A program made the translations under genes and the position numbers. The notes beneath the pieces are model-generated. The model saw nothing but the letters and a program-made list of their open reading frames with translations, searched no databases and had not been told where the DNA came from. Positions 6,996 through 16,347 of a stretch of DNA of 64,000 nucleotides are shown piece by piece; positions within the stretch are counted from its first letter, which is position 1, and every line of letters starts with the position of its first letter. The DNA comes from an uncultured Spirochaetota bacterium. Its GTDB lineage: Bacteria > Spirochaetota > Spirochaetia > Treponematales > Treponemataceae. The stretch is from NCBI GenBank assembly GCA_944389415.1, contig CALXMF010000008.1, positions 18,166-82,165 on the forward strand, in the 5' to 3' direction.

Positions 6996-8347
6996 GAGAA
7001 AAACTCCTGTATAAAATTCTGATCTTTATGTGCTGCTGCAACAATGATCGTATCTCCCTTTGTGAGCGTGTATGAACCGCCAGGAATAAAATTTTCATCC
7101 TCTCCGCGTTTTACGCCCGCTATAATGGCTTTTCCTCTTAAGTCTATATCTTTGAGCGCTTTGCCAATATAGGTAAAATTATCATGAATAACAAATTCAT
7201 ATACTTCAAGATCACCGTCAAAGAGAGAATGTAGTGTTTCTATTTTTCCGCCGCGGATAAATTTAACTAATGTATCTACTGTTGCGTTTGTTGTAGAAAT
7301 CGCGGCGTCAATATTAAGATGACGTGAGAGTTGTATATAATTATTGTTTGTTTTTACCAGGGATATTACTCGCTGCGCCCCAAGGGTCTTGGCATAAAGA
7401 CTGGTGATAATATTTAATTCGTCATTTTCAGTAACAGAGACTACAAGATTCGCGTCAGAGATTTTTTCGTCTTCCCAAAGAGCCTCATCGGTTACACTTC
7501 CATTGATTACCAGTATTTTGGGGAACATTTCAACAAAGTCATTACAGATATCGGGATCTGGATCAATTAACGTAATGAGGCGCTGCCGCTCAGGAGAAAA
7601 CGATGATATTAGATAATGTGCGATGCGTGTTGCTCCAACGATGACTATTTTTCGTAAGTGACAGGTTGATACCGGACCGCTGACTTCTTTGAAAATACCC
7701 ATGAGATCGTCTTCATCTGATATAATTGCTACTTCATCATTTTCATGGAGTATAGTCTCGCCTGATGGGGTAAACACTCTGTTTTTTCTGCGTATACCGG
7801 TAATCACATATTGTCCGGGCAGTTTTTTTTTCAAATCAATTAGACTGTTATTGGCCAGCCGTGAACCTTTTGTAATCGTAGTTGTAAATAATGTGAAATG
7901 AGTTTCAGGAAAGCTGATAATATCTCTGTATAAACCGCTTTTTATAATTCCATAAATTCTGCTTGCCGCTTCCTGGTCTGGGTTGACGATATGACTGATA
8001 CCGAGAATAGGGGTGTTATGATCTTTTCCTAAATAGGTGATACCTCTGATTGCGGCAATGGTTGTTCGTACTTCTGGAAATTGAGAGGCTACTATACCGC
8101 ATGATACAAGGTTGACTTCATCGCTGTCTGTAACAGCGATGACGGCATCGGCGTTTTCGCAGCCTGCTTCTTTAAGCATATCGAGATCTGTAGCGCTGCC
8201 GCAGATTGCCATACAATCAAGTTTTGATGTTGCTGCATTACAGCGGGTGATATTTGTATCAAGAAATGTGACGTTCTTTTTTTCTTCGATGAGGTGTCTC
8301 GCAAGGCGCAGGCCTCTCCGTCCTGCGCCGAATATGATAACGTTCAT
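6992..8347 (-). CDS. trkA: Trk potassium uptake regulatory subunit TrkA
   Basis: A 451-residue cytoplasmic gating ring subunit with two RCK modules. The first nucleotide-binding motif is IFGAGRRGLRLARHL at residues 4-18, ending with the acidic residue in VTFLDTNI; the second is IVIVGATRIAHYLISSF near residue 235, followed by LIDPDPD. Each is followed by a TrkA-C domain (around residues 150-215 and 375-450). It binds NAD(H) or ATP and controls TrkH, with which it overlaps by four bases. The ATG has no Shine-Dalgarno; TATAAT ends nine bases upstream, with TTGCCC 17 bp further, so a leaderless transcript is predicted. Confidence 0.93.
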   Translation of the reverse strand: MNVIIFGAGRRGLRLARHLIEEKKNVTFLDTNITRCNAATSKLDCMAICGSATDLDMLKEAGCENADAVIAVTDSDEVNLVSCGIVASQFPEVRTTIAAIRGITYLGKDHNTPILGISHIVNPDQEAASRIYGIIKSGLYRDIISFPETHFTLFTTTITKGSRLANNSLIDLKKKLPGQYVITGIRRKNRVFTPSGETILHENDEVAIISDEDDLMGIFKEVSGPVSTCHLRKIVIVGATRIAHYLISSFSPERQRLITLIDPDPDICNDFVEMFPKILVINGSVTDEALWEDEKISDANLVVSVTENDELNIITSLYAKTLGAQRVISLVKTNNNYIQLSRHLNIDAAISTTNATVDTLVKFIRGGKIETLHSLFDGDLEVYEFVIHDNFTYIGKALKDIDLRGKAIIAGVKRGEDENFIPGGSYTLTKGDTIIVAAAHKDQNFIQEFFS

Positions 8348-8356
8348 AGTGTTTAT

Positions 8357-8385
8357 ATTATATCCTCTAAATAACAGCGGGGCAA
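8357..8385 (-). promoter_or_regulatory. trkA promoter, predicted leaderless
   Basis: On the minus strand TTGCCC (8380-8385), 17 bp, then consensus TATAAT (8357-8362), nine bases before the trkA ATG at 8347. Confidence 0.6.
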
Positions 8386-8416
8386 TAATAAATTAATATT
8401 GTCTGTGATATCGAAT

Positions 8417-9784
8417 TTATACATAATTTTTTTTATATTTTTTACCATTAAGTGTGAATAGTGTATTTTTATGTTTTTTATAATAACAGAAACCTGTAAT
8501 ATCAGCTAGCGCCCAACCGATGGGAACTGCCCACCATATTCCCTGGACTCCAATGCTTTGTACTCCTGCGAGCGTGTACGCAAGCACTACTCGTATACCG
8601 AGAGATATAATCGTCAGAATTACTGATATGCCGGGTTTTTCTACTGCACGATATAAACCATATAATAAAAACAGTATACCGATTCCTATATAGAATATAC
8701 CCTCTATTCTAAGATATTGTACACCGCTTGAAATAATGAGTGTTTCCTCCGGGCTGATGAAAATATGCATAAGTTGTTCAGCAAAAAGAAAAACGGATAT
8801 TGATATGCAAATACTGAAGATGGATGCTGTTAGCACTGCTTTTTTTATTCCTTCTCGGATACGCTTTTGTTTACCTGCGCCATAGTTTTGAGCAATGAAT
8901 ATTGAAAACGCATTGCCAAAATCCTGAACTGGCATATAAGCAAAGGAATCAATTTTTACTGCCGCCGCAAATGCCGCCATAATGGATATTCCAAAACTAT
9001 TTACCAACCCCTGTATCATAAGGATTCCCAGATTCATAATCGATTGCTGCAGCGCTGTCAGAAATGAAAATCTGGTAATTCTCACTACCGCTTTTATTTC
9101 TGGGTGTAAATCAGCGCGCCTGATACGGAAATCTGGATATCGTATGTATGTATAAAACGCGAGTCCAAAACCGGAAATATATTGTGACGCTATTGTGGCT
9201 GCCGCCGCTCCTGAAACACCCCACTTTAGAACAAGTATAAAGTACAGATCCAGTATGATGTTGAGAATGGTGCATATAGCAAGAAAAAACAGCGGAACAG
9301 CTGAATTGCCAGAGGATCTAAGCAGAGCGGCAAAATAATTATATAGGAATGTTGCTGGAATACCCGCAAAGATAATGAGCAGATAACTGCGCATGAGTAA
9401 TGTGACTGAGGCGGGAACTTGAAGCAGCTTAATGATTAAGTCTATGCAGATAAACGATACGGCGGTAAGTATGATAGTAACAATAAAAATAAGTATAAAA
9501 GCTGCTCCCATGTTTTCGTGAAGGCGCCGCATATCTGATTGTCCGTAACAGATTGAAAATGCTGCTCCGCTTCCCATGCATAAGCCAAGTATTATAGCTG
9601 TGAGAAAGGTCATAAGTGAATATGACGAACCTACAGCAGCGAGTGCCTCCGCTCCAAGAAATCTGCCTACAACGAGTGTATCTGCTATGTTATAAAATTG
9701 CTGAAGAAGATTTCCCGCTATCATTGGAAGCGCAAATAGAATAAGCGTTTTTGTAATGGGACCTTCAGTCATATTTTTTTGCAT
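8417..9784 (-). CDS. MATE family multidrug/metabolite exporter
   Basis: A 455-residue inner-membrane antiporter with twelve predicted membrane helices in two MatE halves. The N-terminus MTEGPITKTLILFALPMIAGNLLQQFYNIADTL matches the family start (key features: P-MI-GN-LQQ-YN--DT), followed by VGRFLGAEALAAVGSSYSL. The second half begins near RITRFSFLTALQQSIMN. MATE proteins export drugs or metabolites with Na+ or H+; the substrate cannot be read here. It lies downstream of the LacI regulator on the same strand, with 54 bp between, and may share its control. An AAGAGA-like Shine-Dalgarno and a TATACT hexamer lie upstream, so it may also be transcribed alone. Confidence 0.88.
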   Translation of the reverse strand: MQKNMTEGPITKTLILFALPMIAGNLLQQFYNIADTLVVGRFLGAEALAAVGSSYSLMTFLTAIILGLCMGSGAAFSICYGQSDMRRLHENMGAAFILIFIVTIILTAVSFICIDLIIKLLQVPASVTLLMRSYLLIIFAGIPATFLYNYFAALLRSSGNSAVPLFFLAICTILNIILDLYFILVLKWGVSGAAAATIASQYISGFGLAFYTYIRYPDFRIRRADLHPEIKAVVRITRFSFLTALQQSIMNLGILMIQGLVNSFGISIMAAFAAAVKIDSFAYMPVQDFGNAFSIFIAQNYGAGKQKRIREGIKKAVLTASIFSICISISVFLFAEQLMHIFISPEETLIISSGVQYLRIEGIFYIGIGILFLLYGLYRAVEKPGISVILTIISLGIRVVLAYTLAGVQSIGVQGIWWAVPIGWALADITGFCYYKKHKNTLFTLNGKKYKKNYV

Positions 9785-9838
9785 CAGAATATTTTCTCTT
9801 TTAGTATAGATAAAATAATTAACTTCACAGCTTAGTGG

Positions 9839-10894
9839 TTAGTTTTCATCATCGATATTTTCTGCAATTTTTATGATCGTATTCATCAAGATTTGTTCTT
9901 CAGGGCGGTCATTCTGATCAAGTATATAATTAAAAAGTGTATGTACTGCCTGATACCCTTGTCTGTATGGAGATTGGCAAATAGTAAAATCAATTAAACC
10001 TTCTTTGATAAGCTGCTTTGTTTCAGGCAAATCATCAAATACAATAATACGTATCTGTTTTATGTTCAGCTTCATGTCTGCTTGCCGCAGTGCTGTACAG
10101 ACACCGGCAACACAAGATGCCGCGATGTAGATACAGTTTATTTCAGGATGAGCGTCAAACAAAGCAAGCGCCGGCAGAAAAACATATTCATCATTATCAA
10201 ACCCTTCTATTATATTTATAACGGAGTGTGATACCTGATATGTTTTCAATCCGTCGATAAAACCGCTGATACGCTCGTTATGACCTTTTATATTGAGAGA
10301 GCCGGTAAAAACCGCAATACGAAGTGGCTGTTCGGTATTATCAAGGAGTTTTGATAATAATTGTGCGGCAGTTTTACCGCCTTTATAATAGTTGCTTCCT
10401 ATATAACAGATACGTTTTGTATTGGGGATATCGGTATTAACTGCAATAACCGGAATATTTTTTTCAATTATTTCATTAATGACGGTACATACTTCTGGTA
10501 CATCAAGTGTAGAAAGGCACAGTGCACCGCAGCCTTCATCAATTAATGTTTGAATTGCGCTGATATGCTGTTCTGGTTCAAACCCTTTTATATTTTGTAT
10601 TTTGAGCGAAACTCCGTAATCTTCAAGCTCCTGCTGCGCATCCGTATATCCCTTAATGACAGCATCAAAAAAGAGATTGCCAACACCTGGCATAAGACAC
10701 CCTATGGTAAGAGGTTGTTTCTTTACAGCGAGAATACGTCCTGCTTTATTCATCTTAAAAGAATGCTGTTGTGCTATCTGACGTATTTTTTCCGCTATAT
10801 CAGGTTTTACTCCACCTCGGTTGTGTAATACGCGATCAACTGTACCGCGTGAGACTCCTGCCTGTTCTGCTATTTCTTTTATTGTGATTGCCAT
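9839..10894 (-). CDS. LacI-family sugar regulator
   Basis: A 351-residue repressor. The N-terminal helix-turn-helix reads ITIKEIAEQAGVSRGTVDRVL, with the hinge at HSFKMNKAGRILA, and residues 60-340 form a periplasmic-binding-protein-like effector domain (TIGCLMPGVGNLFFDAVIKG; FTGSLNIKGHNERISGF; TICQSPYRQGYQAV). The CUT2 sugar-binding fold suits a monosaccharide effector. It lies next to the isomerase and divergent ABC operon, and two LacI-type palindromes occur in the divergent promoter region at 13282 and 13549, so it is the likely repressor of that regulon. No such palindrome is seen in front of the regulator itself. Its promoter is TTGTAC-17-TATAAT. Confidence 0.9.
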   Translation of the reverse strand: MAITIKEIAEQAGVSRGTVDRVLHNRGGVKPDIAEKIRQIAQQHSFKMNKAGRILAVKKQPLTIGCLMPGVGNLFFDAVIKGYTDAQQELEDYGVSLKIQNIKGFEPEQHISAIQTLIDEGCGALCLSTLDVPEVCTVINEIIEKNIPVIAVNTDIPNTKRICYIGSNYYKGGKTAAQLLSKLLDNTEQPLRIAVFTGSLNIKGHNERISGFIDGLKTYQVSHSVINIIEGFDNDEYVFLPALALFDAHPEINCIYIAASCVAGVCTALRQADMKLNIKQIRIIVFDDLPETKQLIKEGLIDFTICQSPYRQGYQAVHTLFNYILDQNDRPEEQILMNTIIKIAENIDDEN

Positions 10895-10907
10895 ATCATT
10901 TTATCTT

Positions 10908-10936
10908 ATTATATCGTTATTTATATTTCTGTACAA
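10908..10936 (-). promoter_or_regulatory. Promoter of the LacI-type regulator
   Basis: On the minus strand TTGTAC (10931-10936), 17 bp, then TATAAT (10908-10913). The -10 ends 13 bases before the ATG and no Shine-Dalgarno is seen, so the 5' leader would be about six bases. Confidence 0.6.
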
Positions 10937-11052
10937 TGAATAGCAAAAATATACAATATTTTATATGAAGAGAGAATTTTGCTTTCTGCTTTGTGTTTAA
11001 TAAATTAATGTAGTAGTATCGTTTGTATGTTACTAGAATTGGTACAGGGTAT

Positions 11053-11084
11053 AACCTGCCTGCTTTTTATAAAGCAGGCAGGTT
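11053..11084. terminator. Strong 14-bp hairpin between isomerase and regulator genes
   Basis: AACCTGCCTGCTTT (11053-11066) pairs perfectly with AAAGCAGGCAGGTT (11071-11084) around TTAT. It stands directly behind the isomerase gene. Neither side has a proper T run, so it may be a transcript-stabilising or processing hairpin rather than an efficient terminator. Confidence 0.6.
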
Positions 11085-11099
11085 GTCTATCAAACAGAA

Positions 11100-12584
11100 T
11101 CAGACAAATGGATTTTCGTCTTTGTACAGCATTGTTTTGGGCTGGTTAAAAGAGATGTCTTCGATTCCTAGATAGTTGAATACGGTATACAGTGTTTTTC
11201 CGATGGAACCGAATGCGACTGCTCCATGGTGTGGGTAGCGTTTTGATATCAATACATGACGATAGAAACGTCCCATTTCTGGAATAGCGAATATACCGAT
11301 ACCGCCAAATGAGCGGGTGGCGACAGGCAATACTTCACCCTGAGCAATATAAGCGTGGAGGGTAGCGTCTGCACTGCTTTGTAATCTAAAGAATGTGATC
11401 TTGCCCGGTACTATATCGCCTTCCAGTGTACCTCGGGTAAAGTCTGGCGTATTGCCGTTTTCGAGCAGCCGGTTCTGTATAAGTTGGAATTTTACAGCGC
11501 CTGCTTTAAGCCTGCAGAATGGGGTATTTCCGCAATGGAATCCCATAAAAGTATCCCGGAGTGTATAATTATATTTGTTCTTGATTTCTTCTTCATACAT
11601 ATCAGCAGGAACAGAATTATTTATATCAAGAAGTGTAACAGGTTCGCCGGTTATACAAGTTCCAATATATTCTGAGAGCGCTCCGTAAATATCAACCTCA
11701 CAGGCTACTGGAATGCCTCGGGATGCAAGACGGCTGTTTACATAGCATGGTTCAAAACCAAATTCTTTTGGGAATGCAGGCCAACATTTATCCGCAAAAA
11801 CAACATATTTGCGGGCTCCTTTATTCTGTTCTGCCCAGTCAAGCAGTGTCAGTTCAAATTGAGCCATACGTGGAAGCAGATCTGGATACTGGTTGCCTGA
11901 TGCACCAAGTTCACTCGCCATATCTTTTACAACATCTTGAATCCTTGGATCATTGGCATGAGCTCGATATGCAACAAGCAAATCTAATTCTGAGTTTTCC
12001 TGAATTTCAATACCAAGGTCATAGAGCGGTTTTATTGGCGCGTTGCAGGCAAAGAAGTCCTGCGGACGCGGACCGAAAGTAATAATCTTGAGAGATGATA
12101 ACCCGATAAGTGTCCGTGCGACAGGAATAAAGTCCTGTATCATACCAGCGATATCCTGTGCTGTACCGACGGGATATTCTGGAATTACAGCTTTTAATTT
12201 TCTCAGCCCAAGATTATATGAACAGTTCAGCATACCGCAGTATGCGTCGCCTCGGCCGTTAATAAGATCATTTCCGTGTTCTTCCGCTGCGGCGGCATAC
12301 ATAACCGGTCCGTTAAAATTAGCTGCGATTAGTGTTTCGGGTGTTTCCGGACCAAAATTACCAAGAAAAACAACAAGTGCATTGCAGTTTGCTTTTTTGA
12401 CTTCATCAACTGCTTTAAGCATATCTGTTTCATTTTCCACGGTAGTATGTGCTTCATAGATGGCAGTTCCGTTTGCAGCACATGCTTCAACAATCGCTTT
12501 TCGTCTGCGTTCTGATAGTGAAATAACAAAACAGTCTCGTGAAACAGCGATAATTCCAAGTTTTACCTCAGGAATATTATTCAT
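11100..12584 (-). CDS. L-fucose/L-arabinose isomerase family protein
   Basis: A 494-residue cytoplasmic sugar isomerase-like enzyme. The N-terminal Rossmann-like domain reads KLGIIAVSRDCFVISLSERR, followed by NALVVFLGNFGPETPE; the C-terminal half carries the FucI/AraA-type fold with DTFMGFHCGNTPFC, which supplies the likely metal- and substrate-binding histidine and glutamate region. Members interconvert aldoses and ketoses with Mn2+. Which sugar is used here is not readable; partners are a pentulokinase-like FGGY kinase and a CUT2 transporter, so an aldopentose or deoxyhexose is likely. It is downstream of the DUF4867 gene on the same strand (42-bp gap), with GGAGATAATC before the ATG, and both would be controlled by the operator at 13282. 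Confidence 0.85.
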   Translation of the reverse strand: MNNIPEVKLGIIAVSRDCFVISLSERRRKAIVEACAANGTAIYEAHTTVENETDMLKAVDEVKKANCNALVVFLGNFGPETPETLIAANFNGPVMYAAAAEEHGNDLINGRGDAYCGMLNCSYNLGLRKLKAVIPEYPVGTAQDIAGMIQDFIPVARTLIGLSSLKIITFGPRPQDFFACNAPIKPLYDLGIEIQENSELDLLVAYRAHANDPRIQDVVKDMASELGASGNQYPDLLPRMAQFELTLLDWAEQNKGARKYVVFADKCWPAFPKEFGFEPCYVNSRLASRGIPVACEVDIYGALSEYIGTCITGEPVTLLDINNSVPADMYEEEIKNKYNYTLRDTFMGFHCGNTPFCRLKAGAVKFQLIQNRLLENGNTPDFTRGTLEGDIVPGKITFFRLQSSADATLHAYIAQGEVLPVATRSFGGIGIFAIPEMGRFYRHVLISKRYPHHGAVAFGSIGKTLYTVFNYLGIEDISFNQPKTMLYKDENPFV

Positions 12585-12626
12585 GATTATCTCCTTTTGT
12601 GTATGTTGTGAGTATACAAAATATTA

Positions 12627-13250
12627 TCAGACAGTGATATTAGATCCTGTCAATCCAATGAACGCTCCTTGCTTTGCTTCTGGAGAATCAGGGTGTGCGA
12701 TTAGCCATTTGTTGCGTGCCCACAGTAATTTATCCTCATCTGTGAGCTCTTGAATCTGCGGCTTTTCTGTATTTGTGTCTCTTGGTAAAACAATCGCAAC
12801 TCGGAAACCGTCATCCGCCGCAGTACACGGTGCGTAGTGAAGTGTTGTTTCGTATAACTGAACCGCGGTGCCTGCCGGGACTTTAAATGCTTCCACCACC
12901 GAGGTATCAAGTGTCCCATGATTTATTTTATCAAGTGGGGCAATTAGTAAAATAATATCATCAGCAGCAATATTTATTTCGCTGCCTCGATGATATTCAA
13001 GACAATTTAGTGTATGATTGCTGCCGTTGCAGTATCCGATTTGGATTGGCATTCCTCCATATATATTGTTAGATAATAACTGCATATCAGGCAGCTGTTC
13101 CAGTGATGATTCACTGGGAACATAAAGAACCTCATTGCTTGGTTTTGGTGTTTTTTCTGTTAAAACTGAAAGTAATTGATCAAAATGGATTTCTGTTATT
13201 ACTTTTCCATATATGCTGAATGAGGAATCGAATACAGATTTGATGGTCAT
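12627..13250 (-). CDS. DUF4867-type sugar-operon protein
   Basis: A 207-residue soluble protein whose pattern (N-terminal SSFSIYGKVI, middle YGGMPIQIGYCNGSNHTLNCLEYH, then GSEINIAADDIILLIAP and FKVPAGTAVQLYETTLHYAPC) fits the DUF4867 family as I remember it. The middle contains conserved histidine and glutamate residues (LEYHRGSE; LHYAPC) in a beta-rich, cupin-like setting, so a metal-dependent sugar isomerase or mutarotase role is conceivable, but no activity is established. It is first in the minus-strand unit DUF4867-isomerase. A GGAG Shine-Dalgarno precedes the ATG, and a -10 hexamer TATAAG lies just downstream of the LacI-type operator at 13282-13297, placing it under the same repressor as the divergent transporter. 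Confidence 0.7.
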   Translation of the reverse strand: MTIKSVFDSSFSIYGKVITEIHFDQLLSVLTEKTPKPSNEVLYVPSESSLEQLPDMQLLSNNIYGGMPIQIGYCNGSNHTLNCLEYHRGSEINIAADDIILLIAPLDKINHGTLDTSVVEAFKVPAGTAVQLYETTLHYAPCTAADDGFRVAIVLPRDTNTEKPQIQELTDEDKLLWARNKWLIAHPDSPEAKQGAFIGLTGSNITV

Positions 13251-13281
13251 ATGTATGCTCCATAAAGAATCTTATAGTGTA

Positions 13282-13297
13282 ATGTGCTCGTGCACAT
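13282..13297. promoter_or_regulatory. LacI-type operator for the isomerase unit
   Basis: ATGTGC-TCGT-GCACAT is a 16-bp palindrome (inner four bases imperfect) with the central CG usual for LacI-family sites. It shares the GTGCTCG...GCAC core with the 36-bp palindrome at 13549. It overlaps the -35 region of the minus-strand promoter whose -10 is TATAAG. Confidence 0.7.
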
Positions 13298-13524
13298 ATT
13301 ATGATAATTCATCATATTTTTTTTGTCAATGAGAAATAGTTTTATTATTAGTTTTATTATTAAGGACTGTAATTAATCAGAATCAAATCTATATTTTACT
13401 CGCTGAGATAAAGTATTCTATCTAATTTGTGCAAGTATATTCAGAGTTTTTTAAGTTCAAACGATTACTATTTCTGATTTTTTGTGATCTTACTGTTTAC
13501 AAAAATATAAAAATAAAAAAACAC

Positions 13525-13554
13525 TTGACAATTTTTTGAAAAGGATATTACTAT
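13525..13554 (+). promoter_or_regulatory. Promoter of the sugar ABC operon
   Basis: TTGACA (13525-13530) is followed after 18 bp by TACTAT (13549-13554). The -10 lies in the left arm of the 36-bp palindrome, so repressor binding would block initiation. Confidence 0.65.
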
Positions 13555-13584
13555 ATTTTTGTGCTCGAGCACAAAAATATAGTA
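13549..13584. promoter_or_regulatory. 36-bp perfect palindromic operator
   Basis: TACTATATTTTTGTGCTC (13549-13566) is followed immediately by its exact reverse complement (13567-13584). The centre TGTGCTCGAGCACA is a typical LacI-family operator and resembles the site at 13282. It covers the -10 and the start of transcription of the ABC operon. In RNA it would form an 18-bp hairpin near the 5' end. Confidence 0.8.
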
Positions 13585-13620
13585 CAGGTCTTTTGGTACT
13601 TAATTTTTTTGGAGGACAAG

Positions 13621-14694
13621 ATGAAAAAACTCTTATCAATTGTAGTTGGCTTAATTCTGGCCACTAATTTGTTTGCCGGTGGTAATAAAGACGCTTCCGC
13701 AATTAAAGTTGGAGTTTCCATGCCGACACAGAGTCTTCAGCGATGGAATCAAGATGGCAGTAACATGAAAGCGGAACTTGAAAAGGCAGGGTATAAAGTA
13801 GATTTGCAGTATGCAGGTGATAATGATATTCCAACTCAAGTTGCTCAAATTGAAAACATGATAATGGGGAATTGTAAGGTTATTGTTATCGCTGCTATTG
13901 ATGGTTCTGCATTAACAGAAGCATTGAAAGGCGCTAAAGATCGGGGAATTCCTGTTATTGCGTATGATCGCTTGATTATGAACAGTGATGCTGTTTCTTA
14001 TTATGCAACGTTTGATAATTATAAAGTTGGAGTTACTCAGGGCTCATTTATCAGGGATTCTTTGAATCTGGATAAAGAGGCAGGTCCTTTTTACATGGAA
14101 ATTTTTACAGGTCCTACAGATGATAATAATACAAACTTTTTCTATGGCGGGGCAATGGATGTTTTGAAACCATACATTGACAGCGGCAAATTGATAATTC
14201 GTTCTGGACAGACAACACTTGCTCAATGTGCGACACTTAACTGGTCAATGGAAGAGGCTCAGAAACGTATGGAAAACCTCATTTCTGCTAATCAGTATGG
14301 CCCCACGGGAACTCAGCTTGATGCTGTTTTGTGTTCCAATGATTCCACAGCTAATGGCGTTACCAATGCCCTTATCTCCGCCGGTTATACAGCTGACACT
14401 ATTCCTGTGATTACAGGACAGGATTGTGATAAACCTTCTGTAAAAAATATGATTAAAGGTTATCAGGCTATGTCTGTGTTCAAGGATACAAGAACTTTGG
14501 CTTCAAAAGTTGTTGAAATGGTAAATTCAATTATTAAAGGCACATCGGTTTCTGTGAATGATAAAGAAACATATGATAATGGTATTGGAATCATTCCGGC
14601 ATTTTTATGTGAACCTGTTGCTGTAACAATTGAGAATTATAAACAAATGCTGATAGACAGCGGTTATTACACAGAAGCTGATATTGCACTGTAA
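13621..14694 (+). CDS. CUT2 sugar ABC transporter substrate-binding protein (ChvE/XylF type)
   Basis: A 357-residue periplasmic monosaccharide-binding protein. It starts MKKLLSIVVGLILATNLFAGG with a signal peptide cleaved near FA-GG; no lipobox is present. The mature protein has the type I binding fold: IKVGVSMPTQSLQRWNQDG, VIVIAAIDGSALTEALKGA, GIPVIAYDRLI and TGQDCDKPSVKNMIKG, closest in pattern to ChvE-type multiple-sugar proteins. A GTG inside the operator (13561) would extend the frame, but GGAGG stands nine bases before the ATG at 13621, which is the true start. It is the first gene of the operon with ATPase, permease and kinase. A hairpin follows it. Confidence 0.92.
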   Translation: MKKLLSIVVGLILATNLFAGGNKDASAIKVGVSMPTQSLQRWNQDGSNMKAELEKAGYKVDLQYAGDNDIPTQVAQIENMIMGNCKVIVIAAIDGSALTEALKGAKDRGIPVIAYDRLIMNSDAVSYYATFDNYKVGVTQGSFIRDSLNLDKEAGPFYMEIFTGPTDDNNTNFFYGGAMDVLKPYIDSGKLIIRSGQTTLAQCATLNWSMEEAQKRMENLISANQYGPTGTQLDAVLCSNDSTANGVTNALISAGYTADTIPVITGQDCDKPSVKNMIKGYQAMSVFKDTRTLASKVVEMVNSIIKGTSVSVNDKETYDNGIGIIPAFLCEPVAVTIENYKQMLIDSGYYTEADIAL

Positions 14695-14711
14695 TTATTG
14701 TATCTAATTGA

Positions 14712-14735
14712 AAAGGGCAGTTTAGACTGCCCTTT
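14712..14735 (+). terminator. Intercistronic hairpin after the binding-protein gene
   Basis: AAAGGGCAG pairs with CTGCCCTTT around TTTAGA. There is no long T run. Such hairpins after binding-protein genes commonly lower expression of the distal transporter genes or stabilise the upstream message. Confidence 0.6.
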
Positions 14736-14782
14736 GCTGGAGAACGTGTGTCGCTGAAGATTTACGATCCAGAGGGGGTATT

Positions 14783-16345
14783 ATGGCGAAAACACTGTTA
14801 GAAATGCGCGGTATTACAAAAACATTTCCTGGAGTAAAAGCACTCTGTGATGTAAATCTACAGATAGAAGAAGGTGAAATACACGCATTAGTTGGTGAAA
14901 ACGGAGCTGGAAAATCTACATTAATGAATGTACTCAGCGGTATTTATCCGTATGGTTCATATACGGGAGATATTCTGTATGATGGTTCTGTATGCCGTTT
15001 CAATACTATCAAAGACAGTGAAGATAAAGGAATAGTTATTATTCATCAGGAACTTGCATTAGTTCCTTTTTTATCCATTGGCGAGAATATATTCCTGGGT
15101 AATGAACGTAAAACATGGAATGGTATTGACTGGGATGAAACTTACCAGCTATCAGCGTCTTTACTTGATTTGGTTGGGCTTCATGAATCACCACATACTT
15201 TGATAAAAGATATTGGAGTGGGTAAACAGCAGCTTGTTGAAATTGCAAAAGCTCTGGCAAAAAATGTGAAGTTATTGATTCTGGATGAACCAACAGCATC
15301 TTTAAATGAAAGTGATTCAAAACAACTTCTTGATTTACTGCTTCGTTTTAAAGCTGATGGTATGACATCTATCATTATTTCTCATAAATTAAATGAAGTA
15401 TCATATGTTGCGGATCATATTACTGTTATTCGTGATGGTCAAACAATACGAACGTTAGATAAAAATATAGATAGTTTTGATGAAAATGTGATTATAAGTG
15501 CGATGGTCGGCCGAAGTTTAACAGATCGTTTTCCAAAAAGAACGTGTTCGGCAGGAGATGTCGCTTTAGAAATTAAAAATTGGACAGTATATCATCCACT
15601 ATACGAAGAACAGAAAGTGTGTGATGGAGTTAATTTAAATGTGCGCCGGGGAGAAGTTGTTGGTATTGCAGGCCTTATTGGAGCAGGGCGGACTGAAATG
15701 GCTATGAGTGTATTTGGTCATAGCTATGGGCGCAATATTAGCGGACAGGTTTTTCTTAATGGAAAAGAAGTGCACATGCATTCTGTTCGTTCTGCAATTG
15801 AACATCATCTTGCATACGTTACAGAAGATCGAAAAGGCAATGGACTAATATTGTCTTCTTCGATTGCGGAAAATACTACACTTGCAAAGTTGGATAAAAT
15901 AAGTCGCCATCAGATTCTTGATCCTGATTTGGAACGTACGGTTGCAGAAGAATATCGTGAAAAAATGCATACAAAATGTTCAGGTATTGAGCAGCTTGTT
16001 GGAAACCTTTCAGGTGGTAATCAACAAAAAGTATTGCTGAGCAAATGGATGTTTGCTGACCCTGAAATATTGATTCTTGACGAACCTACTCGAGGTATTG
16101 ATGTTGGTGCAAAATATGAAATTTATTGTATCATCAACAATCTTGTTGCTGCCGGTAAAAGCGTTCTGATGATTTCATCAGAAATGCCGGAATTATTAGG
16201 AATGTGTGATCGCATTTATGTTATGAATGAAGGCCGGATTGTTGGAGAATTAGACCGCAGTGAAGCGACACAGGAATCAATTATGGCCTGCATTCTTCAA
16301 AGCAGCAGTACAGCTGCTATAGATTCTGAAAAAAAAGGAGTTTAG
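14783..16345 (+). CDS. CUT2 sugar ABC transporter ATPase, two ABC domains (XylG/MmsA type)
   Basis: A 520-residue duplicated ATPase that powers sugar import. The N-terminal domain has Walker [10 protein letters not shown] (about residues 37-45), Walker [10 protein letters not shown] and the family's altered signature [14 protein letters not shown]. The C-terminal domain has the usual degenerate Walker A of CUT2 proteins ([13 protein letters not shown]), a normal signature [14 protein letters not shown] and Walker [17 protein letters not shown]. This arrangement, one working and one degenerate site, is standard for the family. A GGGGG-type Shine-Dalgarno precedes the ATG. The permease gene starts two bases after the stop. 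Confidence 0.95.
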   Translation: MAKTLLEMRGITKTFPGVKALCDVNLQIEEGEIHALVGENGAGKSTLMNVLSGIYPYGSYTGDILYDGSVCRFNTIKDSEDKGIVIIHQELALVPFLSIGENIFLGNERKTWNGIDWDETYQLSASLLDLVGLHESPHTLIKDIGVGKQQLVEIAKALAKNVKLLILDEPTASLNESDSKQLLDLLLRFKADGMTSIIISHKLNEVSYVADHITVIRDGQTIRTLDKNIDSFDENVIISAMVGRSLTDRFPKRTCSAGDVALEIKNWTVYHPLYEEQKVCDGVNLNVRRGEVVGIAGLIGAGRTEMAMSVFGHSYGRNISGQVFLNGKEVHMHSVRSAIEHHLAYVTEDRKGNGLILSSSIAENTTLAKLDKISRHQILDPDLERTVAEEYREKMHTKCSGIEQLVGNLSGGNQQKVLLSKWMFADPEILILDEPTRGIDVGAKYEIYCIINNLVAAGKSVLMISSEMPELLGMCDRIYVMNEGRIVGELDRSEATQESIMACILQSSSTAAIDSEKKGV

Positions 16346-16347
16346 TT

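Noticed and set aside
11053..11084. LacI operator near the regulator gene
   Set aside because: The palindrome lacks the GTGCTCG core and stands behind the isomerase gene, so it is an RNA hairpin rather than an operator.
13561..13620. GTG start of the sugar-binding protein inside the operator
   Set aside because: It would place an odd extension before the signal peptide; the ATG at 13621 has GGAGG and a proper signal sequence.
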